From Maniola hyperantus (lineage: Eukaryota > Arthropoda > Insecta > Lepidoptera > Nymphalidae), in the NCBI RefSeq assembly GCF_902806685.2, contig NC_048549.1, positions 9,131,594-9,195,593 on the forward strand: a stretch of 64,000 nt of DNA, given 5' to 3'. The notes beneath the pieces were generated by a model. The model saw only the letters and a list, made by a program, of their open reading frames with translations, made no database searches and was not told the origin of the DNA. The translations under genes were made by a program, and so were the position numbers. Position 1 is the stretch's first letter, and each line of letters opens with the position of its first letter. Below are positions 43,114 to 54,876 of the stretch, in pieces.

Positions 43114-44305
43114 TGAGAGATTTTGATAAAGAAGAGAGGAGTTAAGACAGTGGGCTTTAATAGTGATGATAAATTAAATCCAATGATTACTAATGAAAGT
43201 TATCATTTATCAATTATTTGTCAGGTAAGGCCAAATACTAAGTAATTAAAAATCAAGCAAAGCATCTGCTGTATTATTTCAAAGTAAGAATCTTAATCAT
43301 CTAAACAGGCTTCTATAATAATTAGAAGCTAACAACCTAGTGTTTACTTTTATCTCAATGTATAAAATAAATAGCAGAAGAGGGTAGGTGATAAATACAG
43401 AAGTAAAACCAACCAAGTCGAATATTAACTGAATTGTATTTGTTCAGCATTGATCTATTTATATTAAAATGAATCTACCACCCATTTCGCTAAGGTGTTT
43501 AGTCATGGAGAAGAAGGGCAAAGAAACTCCATAACACACATCTTTTAAAACATTAGAACGTTGAGCAAAGTAGTAGGTACATATTTGGTACACAGTTACA
43601 ACAGGTAATCTATAAAAGGCAAATGATTACATTACATTATAATACAATATAAGAATACTTAACTTCAGTAAGGTCCGCTGTGTTTGCTCTGGGCTGTCGA
43701 TACAAGACTGTCCCCTCTCTGTCGAGGTAGGGTACTTTTATAACACTGCCATCGCAAACAAGGCGGATATCGACTATCACATGATCTTAATATTAATCAT
43801 TATTTATTTTAGGTTTGTTGACAAAAGGTATGTTGACACGCCCAATTTACAATAATAAAATCAGTGACATTGATGGTCTACGTATTAATAATTTACAATA
43901 ATAATAAGCGACTTAAATTGTCAGTTTACACAACATTATTATTTCACATAATAGCTATTGCCAACTGTATGTTGACAATAGCTTAATATAATGTCACTCT
44001 TAGTATATTGACAATATTTAATTTACAATGAATAATTAGTGACATGTATTGATAATTTATATAATATTATTTTTCATATTTTCATATTCCTAGATACCAA
44101 ATTAAACAAGAATAAACAATAATAGTTTTACACTATTGTATTGTATGATGACAGTAAGAAACTAGGAACATTGACATTGTATCCGGAAACGGAATAACGA
44201 TTCTGTTTTAAACATCACAACAAACATTTACTTCAGACTCCCAAGTTTATGATTAGATGAATTTTAGCATAATAATTATGTATCCAATTTTATCGTAATA
44301 TAACA
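43114..44305. repeat. Long terminal repeat, distal copy
   Basis: Same sequence as 39791-40982, with TATAAAAGG at 43611-43619. It is followed by CGCT (44306-44309), matching the four bases before the other LTR. Confidence 0.85.
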
Positions 44306-45610
44306 CGCTCGTGACACGCACTTTGTCCTGTACTGTTTGTTTTGAGCCTTTATTTTATTTTGTTTATCTTATTTAATAAATGTTCATATCGGTCAGGCCA
44401 AGTTCCTATGTCCTTGATCAGAAGCATCTTAGTGTCCTTAAATATGCACATGAATATTCAATTAGAAATCGCTTTTATAATCTGGTGCCATTGCTCTGAT
44501 TAGGTGGGTAGGTAAAGCTAATTGCTTTAGTTGCTAGTGGAATTCAAACTAACCTGTCATAATTTCATACTTAGTTCTTACCTTAGTAGGTAGGTAAAAC
44601 CAGTCAGTTAGGTACTAAGTACTAAATATATCTACCTACCTTTAATTTATATCTTAAATTAACAGGATTTTTTAGATAGTTGGATAATTTTATATCACAA
44701 TCTTAAATAATGACCAGCTATAATTCATATACCTACCTAGGTAGGTACGTGTGTACCACAATCAGAAGGGGGTCATCCACAATGTTTCGTAAAGGGAGGG
44801 GAGGAGGGGGGGGGGGGGCACGGGGAACAATAGCAGTACGTGATGGCATCCACTTGTCGCGGGCGACAGGTTTCGGAGGCTGTGGCAATCCAGGCCAATA
44901 ACATATTCAGGTAGAAATCAATTGTGGATACCTTTATACACCATGAAATTGTGTTTGATAACAAGCATGTGGCCTACTTAAGTACCTACTTAGAATAATT
45001 GAATATTTAAATAAAAATTGTTTTTATTAGTACCTATTAGAAGCAAAAGTTACAAGTATTAAGGTACTTGCGCCCAATAAGGACCGCCTTCATTGAAATG
45101 CTTATAATATTTATAAAATTGATTGATCTATTAAAGTTGAAACCAGGGCACTATGAAGAAAATTTTGTGAAGATCTTATTTAGGTATGGTGGAAAAATTA
45201 ATCAGCTTTATTTATCTATTAACTTAAAAAAAGGCTTTAGGAGGCCAAATTAAGCACCTGGGTCCCTAATAAGGACCACAATAAAATTGATTAAATTTAG
45301 ATTATTTTATATGGTTATTAAGCTTTTAAGCAATTAGGAAATAGGTACCTATAGGTCACTTGCTTTAACAGTGAAGCAAAATATCGTGAGGAAAGGAGTT
45401 CCCCTGTGGAGTTCTCCATAATAAGTAGGATAGACAAAGGTGTGTGAATTCTGCCAGCCCGTACCTACTTGGCAGCATGGTGGACTACAGCCTAAACTTT
45501 TCTCTTTCTGAGAGGAGATTATTCCTAATACCTACTCAGTAGGTACCTACTTAGTGGCCAGTGGGCAAATGTCCGGCGATGCGTTCGAATGGATAGTGAT
45601 GAATCCTTTA
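44306..45610. other. Former immediate upstream region of emc, non-coding
   Basis: If the LTR element is removed, this sequence joins directly to the emc promoter. No gene. It has a G-run (44805-44818), several GTAGGTACCTA words (44580-44750), and a SINE S1 body relic at 45350-45500 (atcgtgaggaaaggagttcc; tctttctgagaggagatta). Confidence 0.45.
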
Positions 45611-46077
45611 AAAAATCGGCCAAGTGCAAGTCAGGTTCGCGCAACGAGGGTTCCGTACAACAGTCTTATTTTATCGACATTTTGCACGATACCTAATTCA
45701 AAAACTATGATGCATAAAAATAAATAAAAATCTGTTTTAGAATTTACAGGTAAAAGTCCTTTTATATGATATCGAACTTGGTATAAGTATAAGTAGTTAC
45801 CTAATACTTTGATCATGAAACACATTTTAATTTTTTTGGTGATGAAACCGCAAACTCACGTTTTTCGGATTTGTTCTTTTATTTGTGCTATAGGACTTAG
45901 GTAGGTACCTACCTGCCTAATTTCATGATTCTAGGTCAACGGGAAGTACCTACCCTTCTAGATTTTCTTGACAGACACGGCAGACGGACAGACAGACAGA
46001 CAGACAAACAGACCGACATACAACGAAGAGACCCTGTAATGGTTCTTTTATTCTTTTGAGGTACGGAACCCTAAAAA
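45611..46077 (-). repeat. Repeat family B, full length
   Basis: Plus strand: aaaaatcggccaagtgcaag, tcaggttcgcgcaacgaggg, ttccgtacaacagtc; middle tcatgattctaggtcaacgg; (CAGA)n at 45975-46010; end ttttgaggtacggaacccta. Confidence 0.75.
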
Positions 46078-46092
46078 CAATAGGTACCTATC

Positions 46093-46383
46093 AGCCATGT
46101 TAATCATGACTAACATTCCTCTTCCTCCTCCAACTAAACGTAAGTCCCTTTTTAAGCTTCTGTTAGTAGTGGGTACGAAATGAAATGAAATGAAATGAAA
46201 TGAAATGAATGAAATGAAATGATTTGAAATGAAATGATTGAAATGAAATGATTTATTTGTTTTAAAGGGTCTTTTTAAAATTGTGCCAGTGGGTGGGTAA
46301 TGGGTATAGCATACAATATGGGGTTTGAACCGCCAACCTTTCAGATTTCAGTTCGCTCCTTTAACCGTTGAGCTATTGAGGCT
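46093..46383 (-). mobile_element. tRNA-Phe-derived SINE (S2) with an internal microsatellite
   Basis: Tail block catgactaacattcctcttc and ccaactaaacgtaagtccct, then a (GAAAT)n microsatellite at 46165-46250, then the reversed head gtttgaaccgccaacctttc, agatttcagttcgctccttt, aaccgttgagctattgaggc. The microsatellite has expanded or inserted between tail and head. Confidence 0.7.
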
Positions 46384-47137
46384 ATAAAATCTTTCTTGAA
46401 GTATATCTAAGTAATCTTTAAAGTAAGTAATCTTTCTTTCAGTAATCCTCGGGCAACAAAACTTTTAATTTTGCCACTTCATAACAAGATTCCTAAAGTT
46501 GAAAACTAAAACCCGACTACGATCATCTTAATAAACGCTGAAATATTATACCTATGTACTTACTAAAATTGGGTTTCTGTCACTTGGTATATTTTAATAG
46601 TATCTATACTATATTATATTTATGAACTAAGTATTTTTTCCTCTTTCATTTGACATCCCACTCGATAAAATAGCAAAAGCACTCTTCGCTAGATTGATTT
46701 TGTTCGTATAAAATGTAGCCTATGTCACCCGGACCATCAACGAATCGATTGACCTCATTCATCAAAATCGGCTCAATAGTTTAGCCACTACAGGGAACAC
46801 CCATAGATACAAACATACATACATACCTACATACATACATAGACAGCCAAAATCATAACCCTTCTTTTTGACTTTGCCGTACTCGGCTAAAAAGTAGAAA
46901 ACGTCCATTCTAATTGAACATTGGAGCGAGGCTCCAATACGGCCACACAAAGAGGTCCGAGTCAAGTTATACTACCTTGAAGGAGAGGAATTCAGGTAGT
47001 AAATTGCTTTATTTGAAAGGGACCTTATTTGATGATAAATATAGTTTTTAAGAACTAAGCTTATTAGATACCTTCTACTCGAAGAGAACAAAAAGTAATA
47101 AGTTGGTCTCGATTATAAATTCTGTGGTCTCGGTTAC

Positions 47138-47218
47138 TTTTGGGATTCCGTACCTCAAAAGGAAAAACGGAACCCTTATAGGATCACTTTGTTGTCTGTC
47201 TGTCTGTCTGTATGTCTA

Positions 47219-47296
<78 letters not shown>

Positions 47297-47661
47297 AAGA
47301 AACCTACAGGGTACTTCCCGTTGACCTAGAATCATGAAATTTGGCAGGTAGGTAGATCTTATAGCTGACATTTGGGGAAAAATCTGAAAACCGTGAATTT
47401 AGGGTTAGATCACACAAAAAAATTAAATTGTGGTCATGAACTAATAATTAGTATTTTCAACTTTCGAAGTGAGTGACTAGGTATATCATGTGGGGTATCA
47501 TAATATGAAAGGTCTTCCAATGTGCCTGTGCATTCCAAAACTGATTTTTATTTATTTTTATATATCATAGTCTTCGAATTATCCTGCAAAATGTCGAAAA
47601 AATACGACTGTAGTACGGAACCCTCATTGCGCGAGTCTGACTTGCACTTGGCCGGTTTTTT
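47138..47661 (+). repeat. Repeat family B with a long (TCTG)n microsatellite
   Basis: Begins gattccgtacctcaaaagga, aaaacggaacccttatagga; (TCTG)n of about 25 units at 47193-47296; then aagaaacctacagggtactt, cccgttgacctagaatcatg; ends tagtacggaaccctcattgc, gcgagtctgacttgcacttg and gccggttttttt. The 73-codon frame over it is a microsatellite artefact. Confidence 0.8.
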
Positions 47662-47719
47662 TGGTTTATAATTAGTGCAGTGGTAAGTACCTAAGTGGTA
47701 GTCTCCAACGAATTACAAA

Positions 47720-47882
47720 TTATAGTCCGCGACAGGTTGAGATGTCAATCAGGGTATGAGGCGGAGGGACTCCACGCACACCCGCAAGTCACCCGCACTC
47801 GCCCGCACTGGGCCAGTGCGGGGGCTGTGTGGTTGTGCGGGACGTTCCCTCCCCGATTGCTATCTCGACCTGTCGCGTTCTC
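47720..47882. mobile_element. MITE family M1, complete
   Basis: Left end TATAGTCCGCGACAGGTTGA, right end CTATCTCGACCTGTCGCGTT, GC-rich palindromic centre (ctcgcccgcactgggccagt, gcggg). Confidence 0.75.
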
Positions 47883-49235
47883 AAACGAATTACCTATAGG
47901 TACCAACCTGATATTTTTTTATTGATCGAAGCTTACCTACTTAAATCGTTTGTTAGATAGGTATGCTTTGTCACTTGTCAATGCCTTGGCTGGATTGTGT
48001 TTATTGATATTACCTGCTATTTATGTAGATTTGAACTGCGTTGTAAATAAATTGATATAATTTATAATCGTAATGACTGTTTAGGTTTTAAACGTTATTA
48101 ATAATGATAATGCCTAGTCTAGGTATACCTACTAGGTTTATCGATAACTCCTGTTCGTACTATTATGATCACTAAGGTGAACTACCTACTTACCTACCTA
48201 TACCTAACCTACCTATGCGGATGCCTATTATTTACTTACTAAACTTGTTCTGACTTCTGATTATATTTAACTTATACAACCTATAAAAAATTTAATTGAC
48301 AGCAAGGTATAGTGCAAGATGGGCTGCAGACCGCACACTGCAAGCGACACCACTGGTTTCTATGAATATGTAGGTACCTACCTACATTTATGCAGTCTGC
48401 GGCCGCGGCTTGTTGCCTCGCTCGGAAATAATTTCATACAGATTCATAGAAACCAGTGGTGACATTTCCAGTTTGGCAGTTTGCGCTCTGCAGTCCATCT
48501 CAGACTTGTACCTTAACTCAAATTTTCGTTATTATTGGTCTACACCAGCACATAAAGAAATCTTCATTGTGATAACATTAATCTTTAAGCGATCTAGGTA
48601 AGTAGGTAGGTACCTACACCACATGTTATATTGGTCAGGTAAAAATTTACGTAATGACCGTTCCATCTCAAAACGTGTTTTCATGGCTGTCTCGGAAATT
48701 AAAATTATTATTGTGTCTTCACGTACAGGAATCTTTGTCCATACCTGCCTAATCTTGCATTAAAAGCACCTTGCAGTGCAATTTGTTACAGAATAATATT
48801 GTGTCCGAAGTACAGGTATCGTCCTTTGTCAATCTTGAGACAATAAACTTAAGAAGAAAAAACAACAGAGCCGTAAACATCTCAACAATTTTTAAAAGGA
48901 CACAGGTGTTTTTATGACACAGAAAAAATCATAGATCACAAGTTTTGTCCTCGCAGGTGTAAATTGTGTATGATGGCCTTTTGAAGGATTATAAGTGTGA
49001 AATTGTAAAATTGACGGGACCAGTAATAATATTCCCATAGAATATTCCGGGCACGTACCTCTATGTGTGCGTGATTGTCAAAGTTTACCTTTAAAATCTT
49101 TTTAAGTCTCTGAGTAGGTAAGTAAATATTTAAAACCATAATTTGACTATTGATTTTTGTCATTCACTACATTTTTGTATAGATATTTATGATATTTCCC
49201 GTAGGTACTGTTCGTTATTAACAATATTTTAAATG
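47883..49235. other. Non-coding stretch with one foldback
   Basis: No gene. A foldback at 48304-48514 is listed separately. GTAGGTACCTA words at 48180-48230 and 48596-48620. Confidence 0.4.
48304..48514. mobile_element. Foldback MITE, about 210 bp
   Basis: Left arm AAGGTATAGTGCAAGATGGG, CTGCAGA ... ACCACTGGTTTCTATGAAT and right arm ATTCATAGAAACCAGTGGT ... TCTGCAGTCCATCTCAGACT, TGTACCTT are inverted repeats. The loop holds GTAGGTACCTACCTAC (48371-48386) and gcagtctgcggccgcggctt. Confidence 0.7.
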
Positions 49236-49436
49236 ATAGGTGATGCTGGCGACTTTGTCCGTGTGGATTTAGATTTTTAAAAATCGCGTGGCAACATAAA
49301 AAGTAGCCTATACGTTCGACCCCAGAATGCAAATTATCTCCGTACCAAATATGGTCAAAATTTGTTAAACGGATGGGCCGTAAAAAGGTAACAGTCAACA
49401 GACAGAGAGACACACTCACGTGTATAATATTAGTGT
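49236..49436 (-). mobile_element. Helitron-like element, diverged
   Basis: Plus strand: ggtgatgctggcgactttgt, ccgtgtggatttagattttt, aaaaagtagcctatacgttc, caaaatttgttaaacggatg, and closes cacactcacgtgtataatat. The terminal CTAG is lost (ATAGGTGA). Confidence 0.6.
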
Positions 49437-51339
49437 GGATTTAATTTTACGCCCATCTAATTCTTAATAATGAAATGGATACTAATTTGTCTACTGCCTA
49501 CGATTATTTCCAATTAAGTTAAAAGGAAAACAACAATAAGTCCGATGACGCTTTATCCTTCATTAAATAGCGAGTTTCATTAAGACCATTGCATTAGACT
49601 TGGGGCGGAGTGCTTACATTCACCCCCGTGGACCCGTGCCGTGGGAGTGCCGCGCGCGTGCCGCTCCCATCGCGTGAACCACCCCGATTGATCGCAACCC
49701 GATATTGTTCCATTCATTTCCTAAATGCACTCAAGTCTAAAGACAATCGATTTGTGCATGAAACTATTCAGACTGATTATATTAAAATATTTGCACGAAT
49801 TCGAACGTTTTATTCAGCGTTTACTTGATTTATTTGTCTCCTTCTGAAATGTTTTATGCTATTTCATTTTGGTTTAGATCTGTACCTAATACATAACTAA
49901 TTGTTCTTATTTTTTTAGTAAAAATTAAATTGCGCTACTTACGTACGTTTAGGCACAGAATACATAGGTACTTATTACATACCTACTAACGTAACTGTAC
50001 AGTACAGCATTGGCAGATCCCTCACGAGGTGGACAGACGACACTGACATCAAACAAGTTGCTGGATCCAGGCGGGCGCAAGATTGTGGCGTATGGAAGTA
50101 TCCTAAAATATTAGGTGACCTATGTTCAGCAGTTGATAACGACGACTATGACTATAGAGGTGGGGTATGTATTAGATGTTTGGTTCATAGTATAAATCGT
50201 TTCTATGGTTTTCAGATAATTTTTTTTGGAGACGAGCTCTTAAACTTACGTAAATGCTGAAATGATAGATTTATTAGCCTCAATGCGACGCTATTACGTA
50301 CCTACTGCCTATTTTGTGCGTGTCTATTAGGTACCTACATATTTTATAAATATTATCTATTTTTATGTGCAATAAAAAAAATCATTCATATTCATTACCA
50401 CAGCTGGATAGATGGATTCTCATACAAAATGGGTAACTCGAATAAATAATGCACTAGCTCGAAGCCATAAAAGACCACCGGCTATATTGGCTAGCCGATA
50501 TTTCTCCGTGTGCACGTATTGACACTGACAGGGCAAACATTCGGAACCGCGTTCCCTCCGAGTCCCACGGGAGGGCGCGAGAAATCCCTTAATTCGTAAC
50601 CTGCAGGTGCGGGCTCATTACGCGCTTTTCCGCCACGTGTCGGCGCGTGCAAGCCCTATCTACTTTGGTTCTGCGGATCCAATACGCTGCACGCACTTGA
50701 ACAATCGCTTTGATCGATATTGATCAATAGGAGCGTGCAATATATTCGTGACAACGCTCATTTCTAATACATCTTGTATCTAATGTTATTGAGAATGAGA
50801 GTTGTAATGACATTATTTAATGTTATGTTTTTTATTCCTTTACAAGTTAGCCCTTGAGTGCGAACTTACCTGGTGGTAGGTACTTAAGTGATGATGCGAA
50901 GTCTTAAATGGAAGCAGGCTAACTTTGAAGGGGTGTGGCAGTTTTTATTTCATTCATACGCCTTATCGGTCTCTACGCGGCATCGTACCGGAACGCTAAA
51001 TCGCTTGGCGCTACGGCTTTGCCGTTAGGGTGGTAACTAGGCACGGTTATAGCCTCCCACTAAAACTTTGGAGGTTTGCCTTCTGAAAATCGCACATGAT
51101 TATAAGTACCTACCTATCCAGGTATCGCCTCTCACTATCCGAATCTCACTTTTCATGTTCATGAGGTAGGTTCTCTGAAGGATAAAAATTTTCATGCCTC
51201 TGTGTAGTGCTAACTGTGCTAAATTTCAACTTTGCAGCTCTAATAGTTTATTTTTAAAATGGCTAGGACACACTGAAAGACGGACTGCGCGAAACTACGA
51301 GTTTCTTGATTTGCTACGGAACCTTATAAAAATTTGTCA
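49437..51339. other. Gene-poor stretch with GC-rich patches
   Basis: GC-rich patches at 49605-49700 (cgtgccgtgggagtgccgcg) and 50490-50720 (cctgcaggtgcgggctcatt; ccgccacgtgtcggcgcgtg; tgatcgatattgatcaatag) carry E-box words CAGGTG and CACGTG and a palindromic ATCGAT region. 50940-51080 is a dispersed repeat (cggcatcgtaccggaacgct; ggctttgccgttagggtggt). No coding evidence. Confidence 0.4.
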
Positions 51340-52200
51340 CAGAAGAAACACAACCTCACCTCACCCTTGCGAAGTCTATTTTTGGGAAAGGTTCAAAGGT
51401 CAAGGAATCCATTCGAAAGTCCTTTGAAGGAAAGTTCTGATGGGAATGGTCATGTTCTCGTGAGAATAAAGAGCGATGCTGCGTGGGAAGCGGCCTGGGT
51501 CACAGGTCGCCGGGATAATTGCGGTGAGCGATCTCTGCTCACGCGCACCTCGCCGGACCGTCCTGGGAGATTCGTTAATGTTCTTGTGAATACCTACTGG
51601 GCATTAGGTATTTCATACATTATCATCAACCCATCGCCAGCTCACTTTTGAGCACACTAGGTCTCCGCTCAGAATGAGAGAAGTCAACAGCTCTTACATA
51701 CTTAGGTAGTTTATTTTTAAAACGAGCTGTGGCTCTGACACACAGAGATACTGACAGACGAACAAACACTTGCCAGTCGGACAGACGGAGACATAGATGG
51801 CACAAAATTATACTTACTTGGGTACCTTATTTTATTATGGAACCCTAAAAAATAGTCACGGAAGAAGCACACCCTCGATGTCTGCTATTTACATAATATT
51901 TGTGAAGCCTATTTTAGGAACTTCAAAGGTCAAGAAATCGTTCTGATGGGAATGGTCATGTTCTCGTGAGAACAAAGAGCGTTGCGGCGTGGGAAGTGGC
52001 CTGGGTCACAGGTCGCCGGGATAATTGCGGCGAGCGATCTCTGCTCACGCGCACCTCGCCGGCGCGTCCTGGGAGATTCGTTATTGTTTATAAATTATAT
52101 TGTTCTTATGAATACAGGGCATTGATTCAGGGACATATACCATCATCAACCCATCGTTCGCCACCCCACTACTGAACACAGGCTCAGAATAAGAATGGTT
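51340..52200. repeat. Local direct duplication, offset about 506-520 bp
   Basis: 51340-51690 and 51850-52200 share gaagaaacacaacctcacct-like starts, ttctgatgggaatggtcatg (51435 and 51941), ggcctgggtcacaggtcgcc, gggataattgcgg, gagcgatctctgctcacgcg, cacctcgccgg and cgtcctgggagattcgtta, then a SINE S1 tail (tatcatcaacccatcg at 51621; catcatcaacccatcg at 52141). The unit includes the SINE tail, so the duplication came after that insertion. Confidence 0.75.
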
Positions 52201-52216
52201 TTTTAAATTATTTAGT

Positions 52217-52579
52217 ATGTTTTTTTTATGCTTTTTTTTATAAAAGAATATTAGCCATGTTAAATGACTAATATTCCCCTTTCCTCTCCAACTAAGCGTC
52301 AGGCTTGTGCTAGGAGTAGGTACGACAATAGTGCAACGGGCGGGGTTTGAACCGTCGACCATTCGGTTTTCAGTCCACTCCTTTACTGGTTGAGCTATTT
52401 TTTTTTTTTAAAGAATATTAGCCATGTTAAATGACTAATATTCCCCTTTCCTCTCCAACTAAGCGTCAGGCTTGTGCTAGGAGTAGGTAGGTACGACAAT
52501 AGTGCAACGGGCGAGGTTTGAACCGTCGACCATTCGGTTCTCAGTCCACTCCTTTACCGGTTGAGCTATTGAGGCTATA
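52217..52579 (-). mobile_element. Tandem dimer of the tRNA-Phe-derived SINE (S2)
   Basis: 52217-52398 and 52399-52579 each contain aatattagccatgttaaatg, actaatattcccctttcctc, cttgtgctaggagtaggt, acgacaatagtgcaacgggc and the reversed head tgaaccgtcgaccattcggt. The first head stops at ttgagctatt and the second copy's T-run starts immediately. The two differ at only a handful of sites. Confidence 0.8.
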
Positions 52580-52589
52580 TGAGTTATAT

Positions 52590-52800
52590 ATACCGTGGCC
52601 ATAGTCTCCTACTCTGTCCAAGTGCAGATTAGCAGACTTCACAAGTTCACACAGCACACAGAGAACATTACGGAAAACTTTCAGGCATGTAGGTTTTCTC
52701 ACGATGTTTTCCTTCACCGTTAAAGCAAGTGAAATCTACTTTATACCTAAAGTAGCTTAAAACGCACATAACTCCGAAAAGTTAGGGGTGACTAGTGGGC
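52590..52800 (-). mobile_element. SINE family S1, head truncated
   Basis: Blocks accgtggccatagtctccta, ccaagtgcagattagcagac, ctttcaggcatgtaggtttt, ctcacgatgttttccttcac, cgttaaagcaagtgaaatct, aaacgcacataactccgaaa. The tRNA-like head is mostly missing. Confidence 0.7.
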
Positions 52801-53024
52801 GTCATGATCAAAGCTATCAACGCTTAATTCATACGGGTTTTCTTAACTTCATAACGCTTATAATTTTGCGATATACAAAATGATTAGCTATTTATTTATC
52901 TTTTTATTTTCTTATAAGATGTGACGTCATTTACGCCGAAGGACAGTTTATGTAACTTTGATCATTTAAGGCTTGAAGAGTTTAAGCGATATTCCAATGG
53001 GCTGAAATTGTAGTTTTAGGACAA

Positions 53025-53314
53025 TACGCTTAGTATAAGATTTTACGTCTCACCAAGCGTTGCTAGAATTCGAGAGTCGAAACACAATAACAGTCAAAGT
53101 AAAATGGACCTAAAGAGCCTTGAATTGAAGTTAAAAATTCAATGCCACTGATTTTAATGTTGCAACGTTTCCGCTTGGAGCTGTGGCTGTAGATGTGTAG
53201 ACAAACTTGAGCTTTAAAACAAGGCAGTTAAGATCCAGTTTACTATAATGCGAAAATTTTTCGACACTCGAATACTATCAACGTTGGTGAGACATAAAAT
53301 CTCGTACTAAGCGT
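53025..53314. mobile_element. Palindromic MITE, about 290 bp
   Basis: Left ACGCTTAGTATAAGATTTTA, CGTCTCACCAAGCGTTG and right CAACGTTGGTGAGACATAAA, ATCTCGTACTAAGCGT are inverted repeats, with matching inner blocks (attcgagagtcgaaa / tttcgacactcgaat). Confidence 0.7.
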
Positions 53315-53594
53315 ACAAAATTAGGACTTCGAAGGATACTTACGTTTCTATGAAAGTCCGTCATTTACAAGTTACATATCTATGATTATTTTTCCGACCC
53401 AAATGTCGACCAATAGAATTGCACCATTCGACGTCACGTGGTACAACCTACATGGTATTATACTGATAATTTTTTGAAAATTTTCTCTGGTCGTTGCTAT
53501 AGTCAAATTAACCACACGTCAAACTGACAGGTTGAATTCAATTGTGAAAATTGGAGATTTTGGCCGACATTTGGGACGGAAAAATAATCCCCCG

Positions 53595-53743
53595 AATACC
53601 ACACGAGCTTCAAAATTATCTGGCATTTCCCTCAAGGTTCCCTGCAAACAAATAAAGTCGTCAAGTTTTTCAGGAACTCCTTCATTTGTTTGCAACGAAC
53701 CTATCGTGAAATACCCGATAATTTTGAAGCTCTTGTGGTATTA
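53595..53743. mobile_element. Palindromic MITE or foldback, about 150 bp
   Basis: Left AATACCACACGAGCTTCAAA, ATTATC ... TGCAAACAAATAAAG and right CTTCATTTGTTTGCA ... GATAATTTTGAAGCTCTTGT, GGTATT are inverted repeats with about 65-bp arms. The 72-codon frame across it is not a gene. Confidence 0.65.
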
Positions 53744-54535
53744 TAAGTGAAAATTCATACTTTTGGTCTTTCGGTGAAATGAAGAATTAGGTAGACCGTA
53801 CACGTTTCAGGATATTTCTAAATTCTACCCCTCACCGATTTTCAAAGTTTTCAACGAATTTCATTCGGGGTGGGTGAGTTAATTGTGTGATAAAATGCAC
53901 AGTCTACTTCTCAAAATATTGGACCTTCTAAGAATAGTAATTGAAAATCTTAAAGGTCTTAAATCTTATGTGATAAAATATATAAAGTACCTAATAAAAA
54001 ACTCATTCGATTATTATGTTCAACAAATCTCTAAATACTTCATACAAATGATTAATGGTTTTAATAATTTGATATCACCGTTTGATAGCCCTGCCTAGGA
54101 TTAATAACATGCTTACAATGTAGGCGGGGGGGTTTAATTTGCAAAAAGCGTAAAAGGCATTTAATAATGCAGACGTCCGCTCGCGTGCGCGTGCAGTGAA
54201 CAAATACCCTAGCTATCGCGTAATGAAGCCGCGGGGGGCGGGGGAGGGGAGACCACGTGGCGGTCACGCGACCGCGTTAACATTTTCTTTATATCTAAAA
54301 TGCGGGTGAGGGTGAATTTTAGAAGCTATTACATTAAGCATTTTATCAAAGTCTTACTGATTGGTCTGAAACATTAATATACCTACTACAATATCATCGA
54401 AAATATTACCTACTTAGGTACATATTCTTAAAAGAAAGGTCTTTGGTTGGGCACTAATCTCTAAAATGGACAGGTCTAAAAGGAGTACTACCACTGAATT
54501 GGTAAACTATTATGGTATATATTAAAATAAAAAAA

Positions 54536-54584
<49 letters not shown>

Positions 54585-54730
54585 ATACTTAATAGTATTT
54601 TTTTAAATAATTTATAGATTACCTAGTGCTTGGCGCTTGCCTAGAAATTCTCCGCGCAATGGACACATTTGCATTGTGAAAAGGTTGCCTACCACTAATA
54701 GCACACTCTGTGCTAATAGGCACATATCTA
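53744..54730. other. Non-coding stretch with microsatellite
   Basis: GC-rich patch 54170-54300 (gcgcgtgcagtgaac; agaccacgtggcggtcacgc) and an (AAAT)n microsatellite at 54522-54590. No gene. Confidence 0.45.
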
Positions 54731-54876
54731 TAGTACGCGACAGGTCGAGGTGGCAATCAGGGTAGGGATGCCCCGTACAGCCGCACAGCCTCCGCGCTAA
54801 ACCCGTGCGGAATGGCGCGGGTGACGTTGGTGTGCGGGCCGTCATCCCGCCTAGACCATACTCCGATTGTCATCTT
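54731..54876. mobile_element. MITE family M1, right end lost
   Basis: Left end TATAGTACGCGACAGGTCGA, gtggcaatcagggt; centre inverted relative to other copies; right side ends ccgattgtcatct without the terminal CGACCTGTCGCG. Confidence 0.65.

Larger units (their letters stand above)
39791..44305. mobile_element. Non-autonomous LTR retrotransposon-like element
   Basis: Two direct terminal repeats (39791-40982 and 43114-44305, 1192 bp each) begin TGAGAGATTTTG and end TATAACA, obeying the TG...CA rule. They flank 2131 bp with no gag, protease, integrase or polymerase frame. The 4-bp word CGCT precedes 39791 and follows 44305, a plausible target duplication. The internal region holds two tandem-repeat arrays bracketed by 46-bp direct repeats. 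No clear primer-binding site is seen on either strand; on the minus strand the sequence after the LTR is TCAGAAGTGGGATACGA, which could be a divergent one. Size and content fit a large non-coding LTR element (LARD-like) that needs enzymes from elsewhere. It begins about 168 bp upstream of the inferred emc start. Confidence 0.8.

Noticed and set aside
47193..47324. Repeated CLSVCLSV peptide
   Set aside because: Translation of the (TCTG)n microsatellite within a family B repeat.
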